DNA of 64,000 bases. Origin: Bathynomus jamesi. Lineage: Eukaryota; Arthropoda; Malacostraca; Isopoda; Cirolanidae. Numbering within the stretch: the stretch's first letter is position 1; each line of letters opens with the position of its first letter. The DNA is taken from contig JAJOZX010001567.1 in the NCBI GenBank assembly GCA_023014485.1, positions 172,501 through 236,500 on the forward strand, read 5' to 3'. The notes beneath the pieces are model-generated. The model was not told where the DNA came from. It saw only the letters and a program-made list of their open reading frames with translations, and made no database searches. Shown here one piece after another: positions 11,174 through 22,673 of the stretch. A program made the translations under genes and the position numbers.

Positions 11174-11356
11174 GCAAAGTCACAAGGAAAAAGAAAAAAT
11201 AATTCCATGGCCTTTCGTGTATTCAGCAATACACCTCGTCAGGGAATGACGAGGTGTATTGTTGAATACACGAAAGGCCTTGGAATAATTTTTTTCGTTT
11301 TTCTTGTGGGTTGCATCATTCATTCATTTCACGTGTTAAAGTGTGAAACGCATCCC
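11174..11356. mobile_element. Palindromic hairpin element (copy 1), Penelope-like terminal motif
   Basis: Arms at 11174-11241 and 11247-11316 are near-perfect inverse copies around a 5-base loop (GGGAA). Each arm carries CTTTCGTGTATTC and ACACCTCGTC, read on the right arm as TGACGAGGTGTATTGTTGAA then TACACGAAAGGCCTTGG. The right side continues to CATTCATTTCACGTG and ends ATCCC followed by TA repeats. TGANGA, stem and GAAA in this order resemble the hammerhead-ribozyme skeleton known from Penelope-like element termini. That link is inference. Confidence 0.65.
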
Positions 11357-11411
11357 ATATATATATATATATATATACACATGGTGATCCAAAACGGGGT
11401 TCTCCAAAATA

Positions 11412-11441
<30 letters not shown>
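11357..11441. repeat. Two short (TA)n tracts
   Basis: TA runs at 11357-11379 and 11414-11441 flank ACATGGTGATCCAAAACG. Confidence 0.9.
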
Positions 11442-11443
<2 letters not shown>

Positions 11444-11888
11444 AACTTTTAATGGTATTGTACTGTATCTTTGGAAGGCTGAGTCTTCTACAAAAATCTA
11501 AATGAAATTTTGTTTGCTTGAATCGTCACATCGCATCTCCACGCTTGTCATTTCAAAAATGGATTCCCGTGAGAGCGGACATTCACAAACTTCTCATTAA
11601 TATTCTTCAGTTTTGACATGAAAAACGGAAGGGTTCAGCTACATATGAACTAAACTTGTTCCTAGCTTTGCTTTTTATTCAAAATTTTAATATATATAAA
11701 ATTTACCACCTTCTCAAAATAAAACAGGGAACACTTTTTATGTATTTATTTATTTGGTTATTTTGTTTGCAGAGAAAATCAGATATAAAATTTTTATAGT
11801 GTTTATAACCGTACGTAAATGAATTTTTTAGGGTACAAATTTTGGTATTTTTCATATGATTTTGTAAGGATAATATTCATAACACAAA
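11442..11888. other. Unassigned DNA
   Basis: Nothing recognised. Confidence 0.5.
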
Positions 11889-11990
11889 CGATATATATAA
11901 ATTATATATATATATAATATATATACACACGCACACACACACACACTATATCTACCTATCTATCTATTTATCTATCTATCTATTTATATG
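11889..11990. repeat. Complex TA/CA/TATC microsatellite
   Basis: TA units, then CA units, then a run of CTAT tetranucleotides (about 11950-11985). Confidence 0.93.
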
Positions 11991-12000
11991 TATATACACG

Positions 12001-12245
12001 CACGGGGGGGGGGTGATGACAATGTGTCTGTCTGTTTGCTTTTAAACTCCTAAACAGCTACGGTAATCTTCACCAAATTTAGTACACACATTAAGGGAAA
12101 CCAGGGAAGGTTTTAGTGACATTCGCACCTCCCAGTCTTCCCCTAGGTTGTTTTTTTCTGGGGGGATGGCTTTTGTTGTACAAGGCCCAGCAAGCATTCT
12201 ATTATATACTGCGCCCCGCCTTCCTTCTAAAAAAGTGGCCATCTT
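12001..12245 (+). repeat. Helitron-like repeat R4, copy 2
   Basis: It is collinear with 6975-7250: a G-run start, TGTCTGTCTGTTTGC, AAACTCCTAAACAGCTACGG, CACCAAATTTAGTACACACA, CAGGGAAGGTTTTAGTGACA, and a final CGCCTTCCTTC. The 70-codon minus frame inside it is not conserved in the other copy. Confidence 0.5.
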
Positions 12246-13449
12246 TTTTATCAAGTCAACAAAACCACAATTCTAAGGATAACTAAATGAAACCAAAATC
12301 ATATTAACCTCATATTGACCTTAAAATGAGAGGTAGTTTATTTAAAACGGGTGAATGGTCTTTTTACATATTCAACTTGAACAATAATTGTTAAAAAATC
12401 TTACTGAAAATATCGTCACAGTAATGTTTGGAATAAATTTTCACACATTTATTGACGAAAACATTGAATGTTTTTCCTAAACGAGAAAAAACAAACAGAA
12501 ACCATCACAGACTGACTGACGTGATGCTTTCTCTCTCTCGAAGGCGCCTCCTGCGCTCTGAAATGTCTTTTTTTTCTTCTTATGTTGATGTACACTCTAT
12601 CGTTTTACGTATTTCGCGGTCGTTCAATTGCGAAAACTTTTTTATCCCTAAATCAAACGATAGATACGTCTTTATTTGATCTAAAATGGCGAAGCGGTCG
12701 ATGACAACATTGTATGCGATTTACTTTGCACCGTTCAGATATAGCAATTCTCCTTACATCTCAAACCTGAACGGGGATTGACTTCTTGGTTGCAAATAAG
12801 TTCAGAAACAGATGGACTGTTTGCCGGGGTCATTGCTGTAGCGGTCGTTCACTTTCCCGCTTTCGTGCATAAGGTCCCGTTTCACGATTTTTTTTCCAAC
12901 GAACGTGACACAATACGTACGGGCCAATGTCGACCAGGATTCTGTCTTTCTATTCTCTTAGCAAAACCTTTTATCTTGTAAAGAAGTCTGACAGCAATTT
13001 TGTTTTTCTCACTTAGACGTGCCATAACAACTCGCATAAAATAACAGAATTAACAAACTTTCTTCGCTCGCTACCAAATCAAAACTGATTGCCGTGACGG
13101 CAATACCGTCTAGGTCTAGGCGTACTTCACTTATTAGCCTCCCTAGCCTAGTTCTATCCTGAATCGAAGAGTGATCCCAAAGTTGACCGTAAAATTACGA
13201 TTTAACTATTCAGTTCAGTGACATGAATTTAGCAAATTTTTCTACTTTCATATTATCAATTTTATTTTTTAATAATTATTGTTTAAATTGAATTTGTAAA
13301 AAGACAACTCATCCGATTTAAATAAACTTCCTCTCGTTTTAAGAAAAATATGAAGGGCTTAATACAATTCCTGCTTCATTAAGATATCCTTGGAATTGTT
13401 TTTTTGTTAACCCGGTAAAAAAGGTGACCACTTTATGGGGGAGGGTGGC
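12246..13449. other. Unassigned DNA
   Basis: About 1.2 kb, less AT-biased than its neighbours and possibly single-copy. There are plus frames of 75 and 67 codons, but I recognise no domain. Confidence 0.45.
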
Positions 13450-13450
13450 A

Positions 13451-13495
<45 letters not shown>
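13450..13495. repeat. (TA)n
   Basis: A TA tract of about 45 bp. Confidence 0.95.
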
Positions 13496-13496
<1 letters not shown>

Positions 13497-13719
13497 TCGC
13501 CACATTGGCGATTTTGCGTTTGTTCCACGAATGAATAGTTCAACCCCTCCTCATCCACAGACAATTTGGTATAATCACATACCCACCTCGTACGCCCAAA
13601 ATGTAGTTAATTTCAATGCGTGTATTTGCGCTATGTGCTCCTCGTACACAATAGTCACAAAGTTTAAACGAGTCTATCTCGAAACTGGTTTGGCGAGTTC
13701 GCCCCTCGTACTCGCGACC

Positions 13720-13724
<5 letters not shown>
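13496..13724. other. Island between two microsatellites, open on both strands
   Basis: About 230 bp of higher complexity are open in one plus and one minus frame. No domain was recognised. Openness is inflated by the flanking dinucleotide repeats. Confidence 0.4.

Positions 13725-13778
<54 letters not shown>
13725..13778. repeat. Compound (CA)n(TA)n
   Basis: CA repeats pass directly into TA repeats. Confidence 0.96.
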
Positions 13779-13782
<4 letters not shown>

Positions 13783-14149
13783 CCCTAGTATATCGATTTC
13801 ACTTCTTACACTAGATAATAAGCAGTCATAGCGTCTGAAGGAGACAAAATTCTAAGCATAAAAAAAGGAAATTTCTTAGTCTTCCAATAAGTATGCGTGA
13901 AGCCTTTTTTTCCGGGGCAGAACACTGATCGAAGTGCCGTATTGAATTTGGCAGGTGAGTGTAAGAGCAAATTGATGGCTATAAAAATGATAGTATGGCG
14001 TTGGCAACTTTATGAGATAGAAATATTGCGTTTATTACTCTTATTTAAGTACATTATGCCTCACATTTACATTATTTAAAACGCTAAACGATACGATGAG
14101 GAGTGGAAAATTTAACATTTTTTTTTTATATATATTCTTGTATACTTTC
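13779..14149. other. Unassigned DNA
   Basis: Nothing recognised. Confidence 0.5.
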
Positions 14150-14500
<351 letters not shown>

Positions 14501-15776
14501 CCAGGGAACTATCGTCCTATTAGTCTCACTTCAGTTGTAGGTAAATTATTAGAAAGGATAATAGCTGATAGAATCGTTGACCATTTGGATTCCTACAAGC
14601 TGCTTGGGGACTCCCAACATGGGTTTAGACGGCATAGGTCGTGTCTCACCAACTTGCTCGAGTTTTTCCACGTCATGTTGAGTGAGTACGATAAGAGTAG
14701 GGCGATTGATATACTTTATCTCGACTTTCAGAAAGCGTTTGATAAGGTACCTCACCGCCGGCTAATGGCGAAAGTGCGCGCGCTGGGTATCGGTGGGGAA
14801 ATAGGTAGGTGGATTGAAAACTGGCTAAGGAATAGGCGGCAGAGGGTGGTAATTAAAGGGCTAGTTCGGGTTGGGCCTCGGTCACTAGTGGGGTTCCTCA
14901 GGGTTCCGTTTTGGGGCCACTGTTGTTTACCATTTACATAAATGATATCGACGGTGGCATCGTCAGTCGGATCGCCAAATTCGCTGATGACACCAAGCTT
15001 GGGGCCAATGTTGGGACGCCCGAAGCGATCGAGGAACTGCGTGCGGACCTAGGTAGGATAGGAGAGTGGTCCGAAAAATGGCAAATGCCGTTTAACTTGG
15101 GTAAATGCAAAGTGATGCACATTGGCTACGCCAATCCCAAGTCGGACTACTCGATGTTGGGCAGTAATATCGAGGTGACTGATTTAGAAAAGGACTTGGG
15201 TGTGCTAATTAGCAGCGACCTTAAGTTTACGAAACAGTGTGTAGAGATGGAAAAGAAAGCCCAGAAACTATTGGGTTATATCAGGAGGCAATTTCAGTTT
15301 GGAACAAGGAGATTGTGCTCTCACTGTACAATTCCCTTGTTCGGCCGTACCTGGAGTATGCTGTGCAGTTCTGGTCGCCCACCCTCAGGAAAGATATTGA
15401 GAGGCTGGAGCGAGTGCAGGCGAGGGCCACAAAGTTGATCCCTTCCGTTAGGCATATGGGCTACAATCGACGGTTACGCGCCCTGAACTTGTTTTCGCTT
15501 GAAACTCGGAGGCTGCGCGGTCAACTGATCGAGGTTTTCAAGCTCTTACGAGGGTTCAACGATGTCGATTTTAGAAGTATGTTTAGTTTAAATGATAACC
15601 CAACTCGCAACAATGGTTGGAAGTTGGATTTGAAACGGTTTAGGACTAGTGTGTGTGGGAATTACGTTACGTATAAGATCTGTGACACATGGAACAGGTT
15701 ACCTTCGGAAGTTGTGAACAGTTCCTCTGTGGATCAGTTCAAGAAAAGGTTAGACGAAATCTTGCACACTATTTGA
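14501..15776 (+). pseudogene. LINE A (CR1/Jockey-type) reverse transcriptase, 5'-truncated and frameshifted
   Basis: The coding starts within the RT fingers (NYRPISLTSVVGKLLERI). It continues through QHGFRRHRSCLTNLLEF, YLDFQKAFDKVPHRRLM, motif B GVPQGSVLGPLLF (about 14890-14928), and catalytic motif C FADDTK (14980-14997). The C-terminal region has LVRPYLEYAVQFWSP, RRLRALNLFSLETRRLRG and WNRLPSEVVNSSSVDQFKKR, ending at a stop at 15774-15776. Two frame changes, near 14885 and 15300, break it into three frames. The endonuclease is missing. Normal elements make one protein with an AP-type endonuclease and RT that copies the element's RNA at a nicked target. A fragment of the same family lies at 36342-36802. 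Confidence 0.92.
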
Positions 15777-15789
15777 GTGTGTAAAGACA

Positions 15790-16290
15790 TTTAGGACCTC
15801 AGTCTGCGGAAATTTCTTTTCCTGTAAAATAGTTGATATCTGGAACCAACTTCCCTCAGAGGATGTTTCCAGTCAAAGTGTAAATCTGTTTAAAAATAGG
15901 CTAGGCAAAGTACAGAACACACTCATAGTTTAAGATTAAAATCTCAGAAAACTCTGCAGGAGTTCGCTTGCTCGTGTCTCTGTGAGCAAGCTAAATATAG
16001 AGCTATTTATATATTCTCCACTTTCCTGTAAAATTTCCTTGGCTACTTTTCCAGGGTCAAGGTATTTCTTCAACCTTTTTCCGTACCTGCCTCTGGCAGG
16101 GAGGGAGCGGAGGGTGGGGAGAGAGCCTTCTACTTTTCTATCCAGTTTTCTACTACTGCTAGCATAGTTTGAAAGACAAAATTTTCCCTGGCACCCGTTG
16201 CCATTGGTACCTCCTCGGTATGGGCCGCAAGGCCTTTTGAGGTACTTCTTTTCCTTGTAACTCCTTGTAACTCTCTCTCTCTCTCTCTGT
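15790..16290 (+). pseudogene. LINE B C-terminal tail and 3' UTR
   Basis: A short frame with IVDIWNQLPSEDVSSQSV then NLFKNRLGKVQ (about 15825-15930) matches the extreme C-terminus seen in LINE A and LINE C, but from a different family. It is followed by about 350 bases of non-coding sequence, including TTTCCAGGGTCAAGGTATTT and GGAGCGGAGGGTGGGGAGAG, ending in TTGTAACTCCTTGTAACTC and a (TC)n run. The UTR part recurs at 60160-60450, and its last bases at about 16722-16745. The sharp switch from LINE A to LINE B tail at about 15780 suggests an insertion next to, or a chimera with, LINE A. Confidence 0.7.
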
Positions 16291-16347
16291 TATTATCCAA
16301 AATGAAATGAAAATGAAAAGGTATAGCTGACTATAGTCCATATGAGC

Positions 16348-16392
<45 letters not shown>
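16262..16392. repeat. (TC)n and (TTA)n microsatellites
   Basis: A TC run at about 16268-16290 is the tail of LINE B. A (TTA)n run lies at about 16349-16390. Confidence 0.93.
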
Positions 16393-16393
<1 letters not shown>

Positions 16394-16690
16394 TAATTAA
16401 AAGTATAAAGCTTTTACAGTTCCTACGAAAATTTGGTTAAAGAGTTACAGTCTGTAATGATGAAATTTAACAATCTTTCTTTATTCGATGAAAATTTAAT
16501 AGGTGAATAATGTTAAATTTATGTTACAGAAATTGAATATTTTTATAATTTAAATTTATAAATATTTTGATTCGATTTAACCTTCATTCTTAACATTGAA
16601 TTAACATTAACATTAAATTTGCTCCATTCTTCGAGATCCACTTTCTGTTCGTATATCACCTCCAACACTACATGATGTTCTTATTTATAG
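16393..16690. other. Unassigned AT-rich DNA
   Basis: Nothing recognised. Confidence 0.5.
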
Positions 16691-16691
16691 G

Positions 16692-16693
16692 AA

Positions 16694-16724
<31 letters not shown>

Positions 16725-16752
16725 GCTTCCTCTTGTCCTTGTAACTCCTTAA

Positions 16753-16812
<60 letters not shown>
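16692..16812. repeat. (TC)n tracts with a LINE B tail remnant
   Basis: TC runs at about 16699-16723 and 16757-16812 flank CCTCTTGTCCTTGTAACTCC, the terminal motif of the LINE B 3' UTR. Confidence 0.9.
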
Positions 16813-16814
<2 letters not shown>

Positions 16815-17521
16815 TCTTTCTTCCAATTTTCTTCAGTGGTTTATTATCCTGTCTCTCTTCCCCATCTCGATCATTCCTATTTCAGTCTTCGTCCAAGAAT
16901 GCGAAATACGCGAATGGAAATTTCGAAGGGAGCAATTCTCAAGTCGATCCATTCCAAATCAGAATATAGAATTTCCCATTTTAAGTTAGATTTTTTATAA
17001 AAACTTCTCCTCATACCTGCATTTGTATGGCAACCCTCTTTTTACACGCTCCCCAATCAGGAAACGCTTTTCCCAAATCTGGAATGTCTATTCCGATCAT
17101 TCCTGCTTTCGGAACACGAACGAGAATGGGAATGGTGTCAAACGAGAAGTAATAAGTTAATTTATTAGTTTATACACGAGTCAATTAAGTAATTTTTTAA
17201 TTAATTAATAATTAAAATAAAAAAATATATATATTCGAACTTGTCTTTAATAACTTCGGGTTAAGAATTGAAAATATCTATTAATTCATTACTATTCTTT
17301 AGTTTTGTCTTATTCCTTTCACTAAAGTTTTACAGTTTATTCCAACATGTAGAACTTAAAAACATGCATAAATAGAACAATTTAGCACAGCCATTTGTTT
17401 TTGTCTTACTTGTAATGACAAGATTACAAAAAAAATTACGAAAACATTCTTATCTTTTGTTTTATGTAACAACACCAACAAAAAAATAAAAAAATGCAAA
17501 AGTCTAGAACTAAAACCTTAT
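16813..17521. other. Unassigned DNA
   Basis: Nothing recognised. A 62-codon plus frame has no motif. Confidence 0.5.
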
Positions 17522-17552
17522 ATTATGCATATGTATGTATATATGTATATAT

Positions 17553-17603
<51 letters not shown>
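17522..17603. repeat. TATG/CA/TA microsatellite
   Basis: Mixed TATG, CA and TA units. Confidence 0.93.
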
Positions 17604-17606
<3 letters not shown>

Positions 17607-18054
17607 TAACCCCTCGCTAATTCGACAGATGGGGGCTCTACCCTTGTTGAAATACTGAGAAATACGAATTAGTACGAATTTGAATTTTTTAAACCCAATT
17701 CGACTTGTCTCTGATGCTAATTCGAACTTTGTACGAACCCATTCCCCCACCCCTTTCGCCCTGTCTCTGATGCTAATTCGAACTTTGTACGAACCCATTC
17801 CCCCCCACCCCCTTTCGACCTGTCTCTGATGTTGATTCACACTAGAACTCGATATTTTTGTATGCATACAGAAGAGTACCTTATCTAAATACACGTATAT
17901 AATGTATCAATAGAGAAATCATAAATCTATGCTATGAAGCATAAGTTGATGCTTGATAGCGTGGCGAAGTAGTGCGCGCAATTCGACTCACGCGTGAATT
18001 TTATTTGAATTTTTTTCGTATAATTTACGAAATATTTTCATATAATTCGAATTC
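17604..18054 (+). mobile_element. Pogo/Tigger-like left end with a 58-bp tandem repeat
   Basis: The segment opens TACAGTAACCCCTCGCTAAT, which resembles the TA-flanked CAGTAACCCCTCG-type ends of pogo/Tigger elements. Within it a unit of about 58 bases (starting CTGTCTCTGATGCTAATTCG) is repeated two and a half times at about 17705-17835. No right end was found. Sequence resembling the element (TAATTCGAATTC) runs up to repeat R1 at 18055. No transposase is visible. The 123-codon minus frame here includes the dinucleotide repeat and is not a gene. Confidence 0.45.
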
Positions 18055-18219
18055 TCAAAAAGGTTTTTTTCTTTTGGGTATCAAAGCTTCTTCCCAGATG
18101 ATAAAGTAACTTCTTTTAATGATATATAACTTCTTTAGATAGAAGATATGGTCTTCGAAACTTCTTTTTGGGGTGATTTGAGACAATAGAAGGTAATATT
18201 TCTGTGTATAGAAGGTTGC

Positions 18220-18222
<3 letters not shown>
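18055..18222 (+). repeat. Interspersed repeat R1, copy 1
   Basis: AT-rich repeat with recurrent AACTTCTTTT and AGATAGAAGA motifs, collinear with 22674-22990 and 45975-46465. This copy is uninterrupted and ends at GTATAGAAGGTTGCGGGA, followed by GA repeats. Class unknown. Confidence 0.75.

Positions 18223-18262
<40 letters not shown>
18223..18262. repeat. (GA)n
   Basis: A GA run of about 40 bases. Confidence 0.96.
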
Positions 18263-18268
<6 letters not shown>

Positions 18269-19047
18269 CAATACACAAAAACTAAAGATAAGTTGAGCAA
18301 GAAAGAATATATATCGCGTATATTTTTATACAGTAATTCTTGGTATTAATCATAATAAATATAATAAAAAGAGACCAACCGAAGATTTATTTTAAATTAG
18401 GCGAAAAGAAGAAAGTGGAAATGGAATGGCGAAAGGATGCTGTTGTGCGGAGATGCTCATTTATCTCGCGGCTTCATCCTTAGCTATTATTCAACAATCA
18501 GCGCTCCATAACAAGAGCAAAGATCTTTCGCCGAGGATTCTTGCGGAAGACTTATCCTTGTAGGGGCGATTTATCTCTGAAATGGGCTCTTAGAGGAACA
18601 AAAACCCTTGAAAAGAGTCGGGCTTTCCCTCTGGACAGAGGTACAAATCACTTTTGGGGAAAAAAGCCACGCTCGCATTATTTCATTGTCACTTAAACAC
18701 ACAAGAACGCCTATTACGAATCGCTAGACGGGAGTTTAGATCAATATGGCCCAGGTGGCTCTTATCGTCTTTATTATCATCTCTTTCTTATTTCCGTATT
18801 CCGTTATTACACATTTTATTCCATTTCTCTATTCGTTCGCTTCCATTTTTATCTTGTTTAAGCCTCGTACATTCTCTGTTTCCATTACTTATTTATCTCT
18901 TCTCAAAATTTGTGTTTTTAAGTCGGTTTGTTTTTCTCCTATTTTTTCCTAAGCTTTTATCCTTCCTTTCGTCGAATAAGAAAGTCACTTGACCAGATTT
19001 CCTGTTCGTCTTTATCTGTTTAATTCTGTGCCCATATTTCTAAACTA

Positions 19048-19050
<3 letters not shown>
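18263..19050. other. Unassigned, probably low-copy DNA
   Basis: About 18370-18660 has balanced composition (CTTTCGCCGAGGATTCTTGC). A 112-codon plus frame at 18654-18992 shows no domain and becomes a Leu/Ser/Phe-rich string. Confidence 0.45.

Positions 19051-19079
<29 letters not shown>
19051..19079. repeat. (TC)n
   Basis: A short TC run. Confidence 0.95.
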
Positions 19080-19081
<2 letters not shown>

Positions 19082-19409
19082 TATATACTTCCGTATATTT
19101 ATTTTCTGCTTCAGCTGATACCTACTTTATGAAATTCACATCCAGAGAACTGCTGGAAGTTATACGAGTATATGTATATATGTATATATTCGTATATACT
19201 CGTGAATATATATATATATTAATAATTTTTCATATTCGTGAGTGTCTATTTCCAATAAAGCTTCGAAAATGGCATTATTATAGTTTACGCTGGTCGGTGT
19301 CCTTGACATATCAAATCGAGTGTATTAAATTCAGTACTTTTCAATAACTTTTTATCACAAATTTTGGCTATTTCTGATGAAAATAAATTTATTTATATTT
19401 CAGAGATGA

Positions 19410-19430
19410 AATGTGTGTGTGTGTGTGTGT

Positions 19431-19466
<36 letters not shown>
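19410..19466. repeat. (GT)n
   Basis: A GT run with one slip (GTGGTG). Confidence 0.96.
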
Positions 19467-19467
<1 letters not shown>

Positions 19468-20649
19468 CACATAAAAGTGTGTTTTATTTTGTCTTTCTTT
19501 CCAACAGTTTATTGCTGTACCTTAATAAAACCCGTACGTAGATGCCAGTTACTTCACTTCTATACTGTAAAATGATTGTACGACTCGTAGTGCGGAATAA
19601 TTTCACTACCTTCTGCTTCAAAATATCATTTTTAATTAAACACATTCTACTAACTGTGACCTGACGATGACCTTTCAACCCTTTCCAACCCAAACCAGTG
19701 CCCAAAAATACTTTAATTAACCTGGAAAGTAAGTTCCAGATTGTCTGGAAAACCTTAGAACTGGTCTAATTACCGCTGTTAATTTTATAGTCTAATCTTT
19801 AAAATATTTTCAAAGGTCAAGACGTGGGTTATCAGACGCAAATGGTTGAAAAAAAAAAAAAAATTAGCCGAAAGGAAAGTAAATTTCGTTTCACGATATT
19901 TTTTCAGAACGCTTAATTAATTTGGAGTAAAAAAAAAAAAAAAAAACCCTCTTACTCAAATACTTGTGCTGATGGCATTTTTTTATAACTGGTCTTAATT
20001 AATTTAAATTATATTTTAATTTTATAAATCACTCTGTAGAGCTAAACTTCAGTGTGTGTATATATATATATATATATAAGATTCCCCTCCAAAAAAATCC
20101 TTATATACTGGTGCTTTCCCAAGATTTCTTTGCTAAAAGTCATAATTGAAAATGATTTATGATTTATTTTTTATTTTAGCGGTTTAATATCATCGAAAAC
20201 GTTTCTTATCTCAGCTAATTTATCTTCAATTCTATCTTTAATTATTTTTTTAATTGCAAACTGACAGACTTTGTACTCTTCTTCTTTAAGAACCAACAAC
20301 ACAGGGGTAAAACTCAAGTAATTTTACACTCTGTCACGCTATGATGAATGGCTATTTCACCAAGATGCTATCATATACTAATTTAATTTCATATAAGACT
20401 TTATCAACATTAGTTACTCCATTATCTAGATAAATATCCTGGATTGATCCTTGCCTTCGAGGCAAGCAACGCCTTTTAACTACTCTAATTAAGTTCTTTT
20501 TTCTTTCAATAATTACCAAACCCTCTCCGAAATTGACTTGGCCAGACTATATTTGGAAAACAGGGTTGGCAGGATAAAAGATGAGTTACCATTGTGATTT
20601 ATGATATTAATTAAAGAATAATTCTAAATTTATTAGCACCGCTTCAATA

Positions 20650-20687
<38 letters not shown>

Positions 20688-21649
20688 TATTACACATCTC
20701 TTTTGTTTTTGCTTAAATAAATTCATGTATAAATATAGTTATGTGGTGTCTATATTCCTATATTGCACCTTTGTTTGCAATATACCGTACGAGTAATCTC
20801 TTTTAATAACAACAATATTCACACATAAATAGCTGAAAACTTCATTTTAAAGTCTTTTTACGTTACATTTCAATATGCAATTAGTTATACGTGTCCGTTA
20901 TTTATGAACAAGAAACCTAATTTGACTTAAAAAGCTCTCCTAAACTCCCTCATTATCCAAATAAGTCCAAAAAGTGTCGGTAAATACCGAAATTTTACGA
21001 TGAAGTTAGAGTCATTTGAAATCCTTGCAGTTATTTTTCAGTTTTTTAATTAGCGTTTAAAAATGATTTTTAATGGTTTTTATTTATGTCCGTTTTTTAC
21101 TTCTTGCAGTTACTTTATTCGTTTGATAAAAGTACAGTACGAAGAAATGTTAAAACCTATGGGAAATGAGTGAAAATGTAATTTGAAAATGAGTGAAAAT
21201 GTAATTGGAAAATGAGTAAAAATATAATTCCACTTTTGATAAACACTTTTGAAGTACCATACTTTGAATAAAATAAAATAAAAGACGCGAGTAATGCGTG
21301 TGTATGTGTATGTGCATGTATGTGTACGTGTGTATACACCCGTGCATGTGTATATGTAACTGTGTGTGTGTTCGTGTATATATATATTATATAATATTTA
21401 CTTGGTAAATTAAGGTACAATGAGTGTGTGGGTAATTTTTCTTCATTCTTTTAAAATGTACGTTCAATAACAGCGACCTTTTCACCTTTCATGTTCGGCT
21501 CTAACTTGTGTAATTAAAAGAGTCTGAAAAGTTCTCTTACATATAAGCATTTAGACGTTAATGATGTGTAAAGATTGCCGAGAGATCATGCTGATTTCGG
21601 GTTAAAAATACATTATGGCTTACTTTATGTATATTTATAAAATTAAAAT
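19467..21649. other. Unassigned DNA
   Basis: About 2.2 kb, with short TA runs at 20058-20079 and 20651-20690 and A runs at 19850 and 19930. There is no coding sequence or matched repeat. A GAAAATGTAATT unit is repeated about three times near 21170-21225. Confidence 0.5.
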
Positions 21650-21650
21650 G

Positions 21651-21673
21651 TGTGTATGTGGTGTTGTGTGTGT

Positions 21674-21712
<39 letters not shown>
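21651..21712. repeat. (GT)n
   Basis: A GT run with two slips. Confidence 0.96.
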
Positions 21713-21714
<2 letters not shown>

Positions 21715-21803
21715 CATAGTCTTCTTGTAATTTATTGCTGATTACTATTGTATTTTCGTTTTGGTAATATACTTTACACAATACATAATTAACATGAAAG
21801 AAG

Positions 21804-21810
<7 letters not shown>

Positions 21811-21883
<73 letters not shown>

Positions 21884-22040
21884 GGTTCAACAAAGAAAAA
21901 TAAAAAAAGAATAAGGAGTTATTGTAAATCTGTGGTCTTGATGTGACATCTTTAAGCTTGTTTCGTAACTCGGCTGAAAAAAATCATATTATGTCACACG
22001 ACTGAAATAATTTAAATTTTTTAAATTTTTAACAAAAGAA

Positions 22041-22074
<34 letters not shown>
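21811..22074. repeat. Two (TA)n tracts
   Basis: TA runs at 21811-21881 and about 22045-22074. Confidence 0.95.
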
Positions 22075-22077
<3 letters not shown>

Positions 22078-22673
22078 GTGAATGAATAAAATTATAATAA
22101 AATAATGTTTTGCAATTATTTTACTCTTATTTTTCTGGAAACTTCTCTTGTGAAGAAGCGTAGAAACACGTTAATAAATCTGCGTCACTAGTAAATTCCA
22201 TTGACTTAAGAGACATCTTGATCCACGATCATGAGAACTCTTATATCAAACGTGTGTGAAAGTTACGTAATACACTGTTTTTTTCAGCTTAATTTCTGTA
22301 AAGACGCAAATGCGACCATTTTAAATTCTTTCTTTATCAAGAAAGAAAGACGATTTACAACCGTTTGGAAAGAAAGGTCCATCAAATGGCGAGTGAAAAT
22401 AAAAAAACGTTAAACCAGATCCAGTTATTTAAGGTCCCTTCGCTGAAAACTGTTCTATATTTAGATTCGTTTACTGAATACACCAAATTTGATGACAATA
22501 ATATCAATTTAGCCTTGATTTTGGGCGTCCTGGAACATCTAAAGCATTTCTCTGAACGTTAAAAAGCTCAAGTGAAGATGCAATAATGGCGAAAGATAGA
22601 GCCGAAGGGTGGATCCCAATTAAGGATGAATCCTGAACGTACATTATATACTGTAAATAAAATCTTTTATATT
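22075..22673. other. Unassigned DNA
   Basis: Short frames (60-65 codons) without motifs. Confidence 0.5.

Noticed and set aside
18654..18992. 112-codon plus frame with hydrophobic stretches
   Set aside because: Overlapping open frames in two phases and T-rich composition explain the hydrophobicity. No family resemblance.
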